Positions 12,601 to 22,167 of a stretch of DNA of 64,000 nt are shown here, piece after piece. The stretch lies in the NCBI GenBank assembly GCA_964035015.1, contig CAXIUP010000130.1, positions 62,001 to 126,000 on the forward strand, in the 5' to 3' direction. Source of the DNA: Corallium rubrum (taxonomy: Eukaryota; Cnidaria; Anthozoa; Scleralcyonacea; Coralliidae). The notes under the pieces are model-generated. The model was not told the origin of the DNA, ran no database searches, and saw only the letters and a list, made by a program, of their open reading frames with translations. Positions within the stretch are counted from its first letter, which is position 1. Every line of letters begins with the position of its first letter. Position numbers and translations under genes: made by a program.

Positions 12601-15600
12601 GAGGCGCGTGTGATTGGATTAGTCTCGTTTTACTGTTAAGCCCTAATCAAACGAGAACGCAAGTTATCGCAAGTTATCTTACTATGACTTGCGATGCCAC
12701 CAGTCAAACGTCGGCACAAGTCGTCGCAAGTTCTGCACTTCCGCTAGTTCCCACGCCTTCTCGCTAGTTCTCATGGTAGTTTCTATGGCGACGGGGCACG
12801 AAAGACTTGCATCAACTTGTGTTTTGTGTTTAAACGTTTCGCAAGCTCTCGCAAGTTGAAGAAAACTTGCAATGAAATTTGAACAAAATGAAATTAGTCG
12901 CAAGCTAACGCAAGTCACCGCAAGTCATCGCAAGCTGGCGGTCAAAAGGGACACAAGCAAGCACCAGCTAAAACTTGCGATCACTTGCGTTCTCGTTTGA
13001 TTAGGGCTTTAAGTTGTAAGTACGAGGGTAGGTTGGTGATCGTATTGTATGTCTAGTATAAGTTAGAGCAGTTAGGAGTAAGGCATTATCACAGACTCGC
13101 ATTGTTCCCTGTGTTATATATTGGTTGTATTTACCCGAACCGCCTCACACGAAATACGCTTTCCACAGATCGTAAAAGCAAACCCCTTCCAATAGGTTTG
13201 GCACTTTGCTTCGCTCCGCTCTCGCCCATTTAATAATAAACCTGGTGAAAATCTTTGTTCAACAACAAACCGAGATTCACCTAGCCTGCGAACCCAGACG
13301 TATTTCCCCACCCTTGTAGCCTCTCGCGGAAAATAGCCTGCGAACCCGAGCCAAGATTCGATTTCCGTGACGTATTACCTTTTATTTCGTGTTATCCAAT
13401 CAAATTGGACAACGTATTTAGCTAAAATTGCCCAAGCGTGGACACACGCTGAACGAAGCCAAGGAAGGAGCGCAAAATATTTGCAAGTATATTGTAGTAT
13501 AGTACTAAGTCTTTATATAACGATGAACGACACTCCAGTCCAAAGAAATACATCACGCCGATACTTGTTTCCTTTTTAAGAAAACATTTCAAAAAGTTTT
13601 TGGAGGTTCGATTAGCACTAAACAGATGTTGACCTCGACGCCGCTCAAGAAAGCTGAAACTCACCTTCACTAGTTCGAGCAGAGTGATCAAACGAAAGAG
13701 ACTAAAGTTAATCTTACCGTAGAATATCCAAGTAAAACATGACGAAAAGAACTGGTATAAATGACTTTGCGGTCCTCGGAAAAGCAATTGTTCACGGCTC
13801 TCATTAGAGAATTAGCCATTTCCCAAAAGAGCAGAGTACTGGGTTCGAGTTGAGACCGCAAAGCATGTTGTCGTCGTTTGGAAGGATTGAAGAGCGAGCA
13901 TAAAATATAAAAGATGCCTCATCATTATAATTGTTGCGTTCCAGGCTGCACGAATAGTTTTAGAAATGCACCACAACTGCATTATTGTAGGATTCCAAAG
14001 AACCAGGAGCACAGAAAAACATATGAACATATTCTAAGGAACAAAACACTTAAGAAGTCAGACGTCATTCAAGTTTGTTCGGCTCACTTCGAAGGAGGAG
14101 AAAAATTGAGTCGTAATCATTTACCTACGATATTTCCTTGGATCAATAAGACACCTAAAAGAGAACTCACACAACGTTCAGTTGAAGATGCGATAGCTTC
14201 ACCGAAGAAAAAGGCAAGATACGACACGGCATGTCGGCATCTTCTTAACTGGACAACAGTGCATTCTTCTACTGATTCCCGTGGAATTTTAGCTCGTGGA
14301 ATGTCTTCCTCACTCAGTGAAATACTTTCTGTTGATATGGACATTATTCATTTAATAAATTAGAGGACACCGACACTCTGACAGCTCATTTGTATTGCAG
14401 CCATTGTTGTCCTTCCAAACGTTCCCAACATGCTTTGCGGTCTCAACTCTAACCCAGTAACCTGCTCTTTTGGGAAATAGCTAATTACTAAAAAGCGGTA
14501 TTGAAGAATGACACGTTGAAAAAATGCGTCCTGGAAAATGTTTTGAAGCTTCTGATTTTGTGTGGTGGATATCACGTTTGGTGGACAGGTCAAGGCTGGG
14601 GACCATTACATGGCCCTACGCCTGTATCCAAGTAACCGAACAATGGCTGGAAACTCTTAAACATGTCTGCGCCTACAGTAAGTTAAATGAGGTTACTCAT
14701 AACCAAGATTAACAACAAAGAAACGCGCAGGGCATGGGGCGATAGCAAGTCTATTAAAGAGACGAGAACTCTCAGATGTACGCTCTGGAGAGCCAGCTTG
14801 ATAGAGCCGTTATTCTGCGTAGTCGATAACTAAAGAAGACAGCAAGAGAGGAAAATCTGTGCCCTCCATCCCACCCATTAATCTAACTTCCACCGAAATA
14901 ATCGTTGTGATCAGGTCAAGGCGGATCATTACATGGCCCTAGACCTGTATCCAAGTAACCGAACAACGGCTGGAAACTCTTAAACATGCATGTCTGCGCC
15001 TACAGTAACCATCCATACGGGTAAGTATAGTGACAGTAGGTGTTAATTGCAATTACGTACCATTGTCACAGAATAGGAAATGAACAGGCACTCGCGTCGG
15101 AACCTTTGAAGTTTCGTCCTCGCGCAGGTCGCCTCGTGCATCCCGGAAATTCGATGGACGCGATTACTCTGGCCAGAACTAGGTTATTAATTTTCATGGA
15201 CGTTAAACAGTCTTTTTTAAAAACCTTTGTTAATAGAATTTCTTTGTGATCCTTTTTGTTTTGTTTTGTTTGTTTTTTTTGGGTTTTTTTGGGGGGGTTT
15301 TGGGGGTTGTCTTTTTTTTTGGTGGGGGGGGGGGGGGGGGGGGGGGGGGGGGTGTGTTTGTTATGTTAGTTTTGTTTTGCCTTTTTTAACGTGCATATTT
15401 ATATGTGTATGTGTACATGTATATGCATTTGTGTATCTATATATATATTTAACAAATAGATTCCATTTTGCCGTTGTCTGTTCAGTTATAGATGCACAGA
15501 TGACGTCACAACGTGGTAAGAACAAAAAAGTGGCCCACGAGACGCAGTCGAGTGTCACTGATGTTCTTACCACGTTGTGACGTCTTCTGTGCATCTATAA

Positions 15601-15725
15601 CTGAGCAGACAACAAAAAAATGGAATCTATTTGTTTTATACAATATAAAAATTACACAATGCTTCTTGCCGGATTTTGGGGCATGAAGAAAGAAAAAAGC
15701 AAGTCAGCTGACGTGATCTGACGTC

Positions 15726-15795
<70 letters not shown>

Positions 15796-18700
15796 GTTAA
15801 AGTAGTCGTTTACAATAGACGACAGAGTGCTCGATACTTTTGAAGGGGAGAGATATCTTGAAGAGCAAGATAGATTTTATTTAAAAAATGAACGTTGCTA
15901 CTCCGAGTTTCACCTTAAGCGATCATCAGGCAACTGAAAAAGTTTCACTATAACTTCTGTTTATATTGCGTGGCACGCGTGAGATCGCGACACGTGACAT
16001 AGCCGCACGCGCGAGATTGCGTGGGATAAGTTTGAGCGGTTGTTCCCCGGATGTGCATCACTGTTCCTAGGGCGGCGGACGTTCCTAGCGTAAAATTTAT
16101 TTTCATGCCGGCATTTTGAAATTAGCTCCGATCGTTTGTTGAGCAGGCAATCTCTCAAACTTATCCCACGCAATCTCGCGCGTGCGGCGATGTCACGTGT
16201 GCCGCGCGCGATCTCACCAAACTTTTTCAGTTGCCTGATGATCGCTTAACGCGTGAAACTCGGAGTAGCAACGTTCATTTTTTAAATAAAATAATATATA
16301 TATATATATACTAGGGATAAATTTTTATAATATGTGTAAACTTTATAATAATTAAAGAATTTTATTATTATTATCATCATCGTGGTAAACATCAAATTGG
16401 TAACTTACCTTGTTGTCCTTATACATGCGCGGCAACAACTAAAAACATCGGAACAAAGTATTATTAATGTATTCAGTAGTGGTAGTACTACATACCGGTT
16501 AGGTTACGACACTTATTAAGTTCATAGCAGACTTAGCTAGCTACCCACAACTTACATTTTCCACTTTTTGTATTGCAATATCTTTTTGTGGATTTACCAC
16601 TATAATACGAAAGTCGCCACTGTTTAACTTGATTGGCGCTTCCATCAAGAACACGAGTCCAGCTCTCGAAGATGCAGCGACTACACGCAAGTTGGTATAG
16701 TGATTCTTTTGACATTAAAAAAAAAACACATTAAAAATAGACTATAAAAATTACCACTGTTTAAGGTGGCTCCCATCGGTAATTTCTATAGGGGACTGGT
16801 GACTAGAAATAGTATCGCTACGCATGCGTAAATAGCGATCTTGTCGTTTCGAAATTCTATGACCGCGTCGACATGGATGTTAGACTTGTAGACGTTTTCT
16901 TCGGTGAATTTTGGTAAAATTTTGTAAATAAGTAGTTTATAAGAATTTCTAAAGTATATAGAATTTTTTAAAAATTTCATAAGACAGAACTTTTTTAAAT
17001 CGATAATCATGCGAAAAATCTGTCCCTACAACCTACCTTCATTTTTTGCATGGATATTCCCTGCAACAATATCTATCATCTCAGCAAATTTTAAGAAAAT
17101 TCACCGAAGCAAACGGAAGACATGCCGCTTCAATTATGCAATATTTGAAAATATACAAAAGTCCAACGTCATTATTACTATGGTAACAGCAAATAATTGA
17201 ACTTTTTGAGAAATATTTTAAATCTGCGATAGTTCTGCTATAGTAAGGTCTACCTACAATCATTGACAAAATTAGTTGAAACGACTCGAGTGAATCATGC
17301 CATGTTAATTGCTAGGTCTTTTTTTTTTGCATAAATTGCTATCCCCCCGTCCCCCCTTTTCAATGTTGATACTCTGAACATTTAAATGTAATGGCAGGTG
17401 ACTGAGTGCAAATTGCAAACGTTTTGAATTCCACAACATTAAAGTGGGGGGAAGGGGGGACATGAAACCATTTCATGTTAGCTTTGTTTCAAGAATTATG
17501 TCAATGATTGTAGTATTTATCTAACAAATGTTTTAAACTTATGAATAACATTAGATAACGAGCGTATGAAATTGCGCGCATTTATTTAAACTAATAGGGA
17601 GCCACCTTAAAGTGACAAGATTCTTCCATCAACTGTACCAACTGAATACAAATCATTCATCAATGCCAACCACACAAGAAGAAAGTCAAACTTCAAATTA
17701 CCGGTTGCTTCACATACGTGCGAATAATCCTCTCCGCATATTCGTGTCCTTTTGCCAACTGAACGTTATCAATAAATAACCATTGATAATCACCACTTTT
17801 GGTATCTGATTAAAATTGGGAAACAAACGTTTTGCAAAAAAGACTTGTTACAAACTTCTTCACTTGAGTAATTGAGCATTCAGATTTCAAGTTTTAAACG
17901 AAACAAAATATTTAAAGTAGTTACCTTCTCTGAACTTCGTAACCTTCTGCTCGAAGATAACCCAAGATACGTCACTGAAGTCCTAAAAAGCCAGCAACTT
18001 AATTTGTTAATATGTAACTCTAAAAAGCTTTGCTCTTCCCATGTTCAACACTTCGCCCAGATAGAAGTGAAAGTTATATAGTGTTTATATATAGTATAGG
18101 GACAAACTGCGACTCGGAATTGCAAGCTCATCTTTTTCTACTATAATTTTGTTACAAGTTTTTAACTAGATCCCAAGGATAGTGCAAAGTTTCTATAGTC
18201 AAAGATAATAACAATTTTTGCCACGTGTACAGACAGAGCTGCCAGCCCCAACCTCGTACCCAGGGCATTTTTGCTTCGTGGAGGCCGCCTGCCAGCCCAT
18301 TTTCTTAATCTGGATGGATTCTTAAAGAGTCATTTTCTCTTCAAAGAACGCAAAAAAAATTACAAACTCCGACAAACATGAATGCTGACGTCTTTTGTGC
18401 GCTTCACTATTGTTTTCCGGTCTGTTTAATAACATCAAAATCTTTTTAAACTCCTCGAAAAAAGCTTGGCGCATCACAAGAATTCCAATACTAATACGTA
18501 TCGTGTGACGTCCACTCGATCCAGATCAAAATTGACTAAAATTTGTCAAGTGGACAAAGGATCGCCTGATGATTATGTTGCTAGCTTCATAGCCTTGCGA
18601 ATCGTCTGCCCAATCACGCGTTAAGTTCACGCAGGTACAGATACATGTAGAACTTTCTTTTACTATATGGCCAGGGTTCTTCGTACAGTTGCTTATTGAA

Positions 18701-20810
18701 CGCCAAATCAAAATGCGAAGACAGTCTACAATCTCCAGTATACAGAATTTGTTACTGAGCTGACGTGCAAAACTGCTCGAGCGCCACTCGTATAAAATAT
18801 AACAGACACGAACAAGCAGACCATAAATCCTTTCGCCCAGACCATATTTAATTAGCCATGCACTTACGCCTAGAAATTCGTTGTTTCGAGAAGAAAATTG
18901 ATCACTCCTTTGCGTTTCTCCGTCATTGTTGTATTCGCCAGTCGCAAACAAAACCATGCGTGCGCAGTGGTATTCTAATATATTCGGGGGGAAACTTCTT
19001 TCATTCCTGGTATATTAAGATCTTTCAAGAACTTCGCTGTTTATATGGCTTATGAGCTTTAAGCGACATAAATATTTGTCGTCTACTAGTGTTTCACATT
19101 TTCACTGGTTTTAGCATTTCAACTACGACAAGTGTGTATGTCGTTAACCTGTAAACCTGGTAAGTTTACCCCCGGAAAGTTTACACTATCTGAGTGGCGA
19201 AAATTCACGATACATACATAACACAATACTGCAAAGTTTCTGTGAAACTTTGCACTATTAGACGTCAGGAGAATACACTGCAAAAATAAAGAAGCCTATA
19301 TCAAGTATGGCTACATTTGTCGTTGTTCTGCGTTTTTTGATATGTCGAGTTTTGACGATTTTATTGACGACCAAAGTTAAAAATGCTGTTTTTCGACCAA
19401 CATTCCCACAAAATAAGTCATAAATTCGAAACCAGGCAATAAATAAAAAAACGCTGACACCGTTTTGCTGGACATTATCTCGGAATCGAACTGCGAACAT
19501 TTGTTTTCGCCTCAAGTGAGTCCCTCTGGTTTTAATTAAAAAATTCACAACTATTAACGGTTTGTGTTTATCGCGAAACCAAAGACCATTGTATTCTACA
19601 AATTCATAGCTTTCTAACGATATCTATTTTATTTTTGTGGCATAAATTCCAATGTATTGAGAGCGCTTTACAGAAATTAACGAAGACCTTAAAGGGATAC
19701 TCCAGGCCTAAACAAATCTTGTTCAAATGAAAGACCTATGTGACTTCACCTCCAAATGGGGAGAAATTTGACTTTGTTTGCCGTATTTTTCCATATACTG
19801 TGAGCCGCCAATGTTGCTTGATTGCGGGCGAAAGCGGGCACAAGAAAAATATAACTTACATAATATAAACTTCCTTTCTTTTCCTTCTTATATGTCTCAT
19901 ACAGCTGATACAGAAGGGTGGTCTTTCCTACTCCCTTTGACCCTATCATAAAAGAAAGCAGATTAAAAAGCTGGGGGTGCGGGAGGCAGCAGGTCACTCC
20001 TAGACGTTTTCTGAGAATGTTGAGTTGTAAAGCCATGAACAAACCTCCAAAACAGCGCCCATATGATCTTGCAACAAGTTTATGTCCCCCTAACGTTCCC
20101 TCCCTGCATGAACCACCTACAGGTAGCTCATCTAACTCGTTCCTGCGTATACGCGCATCCATGAGGCTCTCTCCTCCGCATGCAGAGGTACTTTCGGAGA
20201 TCGGATATTTCGGGGATCGTCGGAGATGTGTCAAAATCGTCAGCTGGACATAAGGAGTGCGGGTATAGCGAAAGAGAAAGACAAAAAAGAACCTCTGCCA
20301 GATTTCTGTGTCAATATGGCGGCACCAGGGGGGTGTCAACTGTGGGTTTGTAGAAAACATGTCGAATATAGCAGAATGTTAATTGAATGTGTGGACAAAC
20401 TAGGAAAGTTCGTTATTTCAATGTGAGCTACACGTCGGTCGATATAAGTATGTTATCCTCGGGTTCGTCAGCCTTCGTCTGATATATTGGACGGAAAAAC
20501 TGAGTATATTTTGTCTTTTTTACAAAAAAGACATATTATAAAGATGTCATAATCACTGAGAGTCCTCAGGCTTTTCTACCGAGACAAGAGTCCTTTCCCC
20601 CCTGGGAAGGCACATACCTGCTTTCTTTGGAGAGCCACACCTCCCCCAGGGTAAAAACTCAATGCATGCCCATCATTTCATGTGTGAGCTTTTCTGTGAG
20701 CTTTTGAACTTACCAACCAAACAAATGGCCTTGTAATAAGATGGAACGTTCATGCGTGCCTTAATTTCCGCATAGATCTGAGGTTCCAGAAACTGTGCCC
20801 CTGCAGAAGG
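6104..20810 (-). CDS. Crinkler/RHS-like P-loop NTPase with C-terminal nuclease-like domain (7 exons, 5' end missing)
   Basis: Join on the minus strand: 20810-20714, 19942-19860, 17982-17925, 17805-17702, 16705-16556, 11708-11310, 6619-6104. Every boundary has AG/GT and all phases close, giving 468 codons plus stop without interruption. In order I see a pre-P-loop segment, Walker A (GSKGVGKTTLL, about residues 33-43), a hydrophobic Walker B-like strand WLFIDNVQ (about 86-93), a sensor-like LRVVAASS strand, an alpha-helical middle region with YTGFRLGEV, then a GSFFEQLVFHRL motif and a GADII...YFIQCSV core. In the CR/RHS class of eukaryotic effectors an AAA/STAND-like NTPase precedes a restriction-endonuclease-fold domain with this G..FE...H..L and D...Q.(T/S)V pattern; that assignment is from knowledge of the family. 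Upstream exons with the start codon are not found before the retrotransposon at 21.9 kb. Function is unknown. The family is the inference; the exon chain is seen directly. Confidence 0.72.
6800..7320 (-). pseudogene. Penelope-like element 3' relic (GIY-YIG endonuclease)
   Basis: Read on the minus strand in shifting frames, the fragment gives FNPPYNKNVRSNI, LIDKHFPPENKLHK, CNCRDKSKCPLHGQCL, then KHYIGMTNNFKERYRNHTKSF and LNKRSEIISTCRHENKF. These are the linker, Cys/His motif, GIY-YIG core and C-terminus of Penelope-like retroelements. The region between the core and the C-terminus is deleted and the frames are broken, so it is dead. It lies inside the 4.7-kb intron between exons F and G. Confidence 0.8.
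7539..7612. repeat. Short palindrome
   Basis: The arms GGTCTGTACGGGAAAGTATT (7539-7558) and its complement ending at 7612 match over 24 bp around a loop of about 26 bp. Probably a foldback relic. Confidence 0.8.
8041..9300. other. Intronic sequence, nothing recognised
   Basis: Apart from an 18-bp AT run at the left and a short CAT repeat near 9205, I see no coding, RNA or clear repeat structure. Confidence 0.5.
9665..10280. mobile_element. Foldback MITE with about 42-bp TIRs
   Basis: The left end (9665-9706, CCACAGGGAGCCCATCTTGG...) and the right end (10238-10280) are inverted copies with few mismatches. A second inner pair, CTACTTGCGGAACACAT and its complement, lies at about 9864 and 9995. 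Outside the element, AAAACCGTGTTCGCATTT (9546) is mirrored at 10303-10318, which suggests a third, outer palindrome. Confidence 0.8.
10844..10947. repeat. Long hairpin with about 42-bp arms
   Basis: AGATATGGATTTTATGTTCT... at the left is mirrored at the right with only small differences, separated by about 20 bp. Non-coding foldback in an intron. Confidence 0.88.
11126..11262. repeat. Foldback repeat (TATATCATACAC ends)
   Basis: GCTATATCATACACTCGGAAGAG is mirrored by CTCTTCCTCGTGTATGATATA. The interior pairs partly (CCAAACAC/GTGTTTGG). A related copy with the same flank (TAAATTAAGCCAACTTT...) lies at 40290-40500, so this is a dispersed family. Confidence 0.75.
11310..11708 (-). CDS. NTPase gene exon F (helical middle region)
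   Basis: Acceptor TGTATTGCAG, donor GAGGTG|GTAAGT. It holds 133 uninterrupted codons in phase 0. The start TAVDKWLQYTGFRLGEVVEL resembles the winged-helix/lid segment after the NTPase core in CR/RHS proteins. The end ...AKFVINEF...SLMTEV leads into the nuclease-like exon. Confidence 0.82.
12640..13008. mobile_element. TTAA-flanked MITE (GCCCTAATC ends)
   Basis: The ends GCCCTAATCAAACGAGAACG and CGTTCTCGTTTGATTAGGGC are perfect inverted copies over 25 bp, next to TTAA on the left and TTTAA on the right. The interior is full of CTTGCGA/TCGCAAG words. The TTAA flank suggests mobilisation by a piggyBac-type transposase; this is inference. Confidence 0.75.
13810..14486 (+). mobile_element. TIR element encoding a stand-alone THAP domain
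   Basis: About 80-bp terminal inverted repeats (13810-13890 and 14404-14486) share AATTAG(C/T)(C/T)ATTTCCC, AAAAGAGCAG, GAGTTGAGACCGCAAAGCAT and CGTTTGGAAGGA. They enclose only the THAP ORF. THAP is the DNA-binding domain of P-element transposases, which fits a P-like non-autonomous or accessory element. No clear target duplication is seen. It sits in the E-F intron of the NTPase gene, on the opposite strand. Confidence 0.75.
13914..14363 (+). CDS. THAP-domain zinc-finger protein, 149 aa
   Basis: A single-exon ORF starting about 25 bp inside the left TIR. The N-terminus MPHHYNCCVPGCTNS, followed by ...YCRIPKN, ...VCSAHFEGG and LPTIFPW, is the C2CH THAP pattern (C-x4-C ... C-x2-H, Cys10/Cys15 and Cys61/His64, with the downstream P-T-x-F box). 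The THAP fold covers residues 1 to about 81. The remaining 68 residues have a basic KKK patch and no RNase H-like or coiled-coil domain. AATAAA overlaps the stop codon. It probably binds the element's own TIRs or host sites. Confidence 0.85.
   Translation: MPHHYNCCVPGCTNSFRNAPQLHYCRIPKNQEHRKTYEHILRNKTLKKSDVIQVCSAHFEGGEKLSRNHLPTIFPWINKTPKRELTQRSVEDAIASPKKKARYDTACRHLLNWTTVHSSTDSRGILARGMSSSLSEILSVDMDIIHLIN
15249..15365. repeat. T-rich to poly-G low-complexity tract
   Basis: TTTTGTTTTG repeats pass into a run of more than 25 G. The length of the G run is probably unreliable in the assembly. Confidence 0.95.
15451..15635. mobile_element. Palindromic MITE with about 72-bp arms
   Basis: AACAAATAGATTCCATTTTG at the left is mirrored at 15616-15635, and pairing continues through GACGTCACAACGTGGTAAGAAC to a loop of about 40 bp. 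Immediately upstream is the poly-G tract. Confidence 0.88.
15725..15795. repeat. AT dinucleotide microsatellite
   Basis: A TA run of about 70 bp. Confidence 0.97.
15875..16291. mobile_element. Nested long palindrome (foldback element)
   Basis: The outer arms TTTTATTTAAAAAATGAACG... and their complement (16225-16291) pair over about 70 bp, including CGGAGTAGCAACGTTC and GATGATCGCTTAA. Inner arms carry CACGCGTGAGATCGCG, GCGAGATTGCGTGGGATAAG and their complements. Penelope-like C-terminal codons lie in the loop. Confidence 0.88.
16085..16155 (-). pseudogene. Penelope-like C-terminal fragment
   Basis: The minus strand reads CLLNKRSELISKCRHENKFY, the conserved C-terminal motif of Penelope-like proteins and nearly identical to the motif in the relic at 6.85 kb. 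Only this short piece survives, trapped in the loop of a palindrome. Confidence 0.65.
16556..16705 (-). CDS. NTPase gene exon E (sensor strand)
   Basis: Acceptor TGTCAAAAG (weak, after a T run), donor AAAAT|GTAAGT. Exactly 50 codons, phase 0 at both ends. It contains LRVVAASSRAGLVFLMEAP, consistent with the strand and Ser/Thr sensor after Walker B in AAA/STAND-like NTPases. Confidence 0.75.
16765..17606. mobile_element. TTAA-flanked MITE (GGTGGCTCCC ends) in the D-E intron
   Basis: TTAA|GGTGGCTCCC at 16761 is mirrored by GGGAGCCACC|TTAA ending at 17610. The 842-bp interior is non-coding. At 17341-17460 it holds a poly-C...CAATGTTGA / ACATT...poly-G hairpin like those at 34.2, 50.4 and 51.9 kb. 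Confidence 0.75.
17702..17805 (-). CDS. NTPase gene exon D (Walker B-like)
   Basis: Acceptor TTTTAATCAG, donor CAACCG|GTAATT. It encodes the hydrophobic strand and acidic residue WLFIDNVQ, followed by a helix (AKGHEYAERIIRTY). It ends in phase 0. The intron to exon C is only 119 bp. Confidence 0.8.
17925..17982 (-). CDS. NTPase gene exon C
   Basis: Acceptor GGCTTTTTAG, donor AGAAG|GTAACT. The 58-bp exon encodes DFSDVSWVIFEQKVTKFRE plus one base. That base joins the first two of exon D to make Asp. Confidence 0.75.
18246..18310. repeat. Fragment related to the 34.4-34.9 kb MITE end
   Basis: CCCAACCTCGTACCCAGGGCATTTTTGCTTCGTGGAGG closely resembles the CAACCTCGTCCCCAGGGC... terminus of the element at 34387-34906. 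Only one end is visible here. Confidence 0.5.
19860..19942 (-). CDS. NTPase gene exon B (Walker A)
   Basis: Acceptor TTTTATGATAG, donor TTAT|GTAAGT. The first two bases complete the split Gly codon from exon A. It encodes SKGVGKTTLLYQLYETYKK..., a textbook Walker A followed by an amphipathic helix. It ends in phase 0. Confidence 0.85.
20714..20810 (-). CDS. NTPase gene exon A (pre-P-loop)
   Basis: The acceptor is a T-rich tract then CAG, the donor G|GTAAGT. The exon starts in phase 0 and ends with one base over. It encodes 32 codons ending ...YYKAICLV plus the first base of the Gly that opens the P-loop. There is no start-like context, so earlier exons are expected. Confidence 0.8.
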
Positions 20811-21666
20811 CTGAAAAATATAAAAAGAAACAAAAAGATTTTTTGTAGTCTAACTGGTTATCAAAGGCACATGCTTTTCGCACAACGAAACCCATGAAAA
20901 AGGTGCCGCCCTGCATGAACAATTCCAAAAAAGAATAAAACTAAATCTTATGCATAACTAAACGTCTGACAATCAAAAACTGTTACCAAATAAATAAGCA
21001 ACAGTTGTTGCTGTGGCAACAATGACATTTCAAAATGGCCGCCAATTACCCTTCAAACTAATTTAATTCGAAAAAAACTTTGGTGACCCCAAATTTTTTT
21101 TTCATTAAAACTTTTCTTAAAGTATGAATAAATCAATAGTCGCAATACGAGTCTCTATTTCCTGATTTTTATTTTTCATTTGCAAAAAAATGGCTGGCTG
21201 TAAAACATGCACTTCGTTTTCTCATGGCCCAATAGGAAACAGAGCCTTTATTGATAAGCCAGGTAGTTTAGGTAACCACCCAAAAGAACGGTCTACCGAC
21301 CATTTAAAGTCAAAGCGTCATTTGACGTCGGTCAAAAATAAACACCAATGTCTGGCAACTTGCTACAGACGCCGCATTGTTTGACGCGTCAACTCGAATA
21401 AAAATAGATTTGTCATTAAATCATTTTTTCGCATAATACTCTTAATGATACGTAAAAACTGGGCGCATATACCCATAACTTCAAAGACGTTGTGGAAATA
21501 GTGGGCGAGTGTGGAGGGAAAGAAATACAAACGCATTTATTTAGTTGACGACCCCTAAAAATGCTACTTACCTTTCCCCGGAATATGTCTCAAAAATGAT
21601 TCAAGTAATGGCCGATTACATAAGACAGCCTATACTTTCCACATTTCAAACACAAAATTACACATT

Positions 21667-21890
21667 CTAAGCAAATCTAGCATTACGAAGAAGAATGTTT
21701 TTGTTCAAAAAGAAGTTTTCGAGTGCTGTCATTATGTTCTGTGCTGTCAGCGAAGCGCCAACTACTTTGCTGATGGGGATCAACCCGATGAAATGCTCGG
21801 AAATTATGTTGTTGATACAAAAAGTCGCGTACACAGCAAATTGTTCGACTGAAGTGACGTCCGTTGTTTCATCACTATGCATGCAGGACA
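21667..21890 (-). pseudogene. hAT transposase relic (DUF4371-like), split by BEL insertion
   Basis: The minus strand encodes ...CMHSDETTDVTSVEQFAVYA...ISEHFIGL..., the D-E-(S/T)-T-D motif and following strand of hAT transposases of the ZMYM/DUF4371 type. The upstream half continues in frame beyond the retrotransposon, on the far side at about 27978-28060. It is a truncated relic used as insertion target. Confidence 0.65.
21886..21890. other. Target site duplication GGACA (5' copy)
   Basis: GGACA directly precedes the 5' LTR and is repeated at 27973-27977 after the 3' LTR. Five bp is the usual BEL/Pao length. Confidence 0.9.
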
Positions 21891-22076
21891 TGTTGAAAAC
21901 GTGATCGGACACGTGACAGTGATTTTACTGTTTATTTACAAAACTGGTTTTTCCAGTTTTGATCACATGATTAGTATATAATTTTGTACATATTTTATAA
22001 ATAAATCAGTTGATATTGTAAATTTCGATCGAGTGTTTTATCTATTCGTAAGCTAGAAAATTTACTGTTTTCTAAA
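21891..22076 (+). repeat. 5' LTR (186 bp)
   Basis: Starts TGTTGAAAACGTG and ends TTTTCTAAA; by eye identical to 27787-27972. It contains TATATAA and AATAAA-like signals. Confidence 0.92.
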
Positions 22077-22094
22077 TGGCGCCCAACGTGGGGC
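22077..22094 (+). other. Primer-binding site
   Basis: TGGCGCCCAACGTGGGGC starts right after the 5' LTR, the expected place for a tRNA primer site. I did not assign the tRNA. Confidence 0.75.
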
Positions 22095-22167
22095 TGAGAT
22101 CGTAAACGACTAAACGAGAGACGAATAATACGAGAGGCGAATATACGAGATTATACGAGTAAACGAC

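Noticed and set aside
13422-13787. 121-codon minus-strand ORF as a missing exon of the NTPase gene
   Set aside because: Exons E and F already join in phase with a continuous-looking domain, and no matching splice sites bound this ORF.
18526-18957. 143-codon minus-strand ORF with a GTAAGT donor-like site near 18863
   Set aside because: It lies in the intron between exons B and C, which join through 17982 in phase; composition is not protein-like and the alternative frames hit stops.
19746-20360. 204-codon minus-strand ORF containing a P-loop
   Set aside because: Only the 83 bp of exon B are coding; the rest is intron read-through on both sides of clear splice sites.
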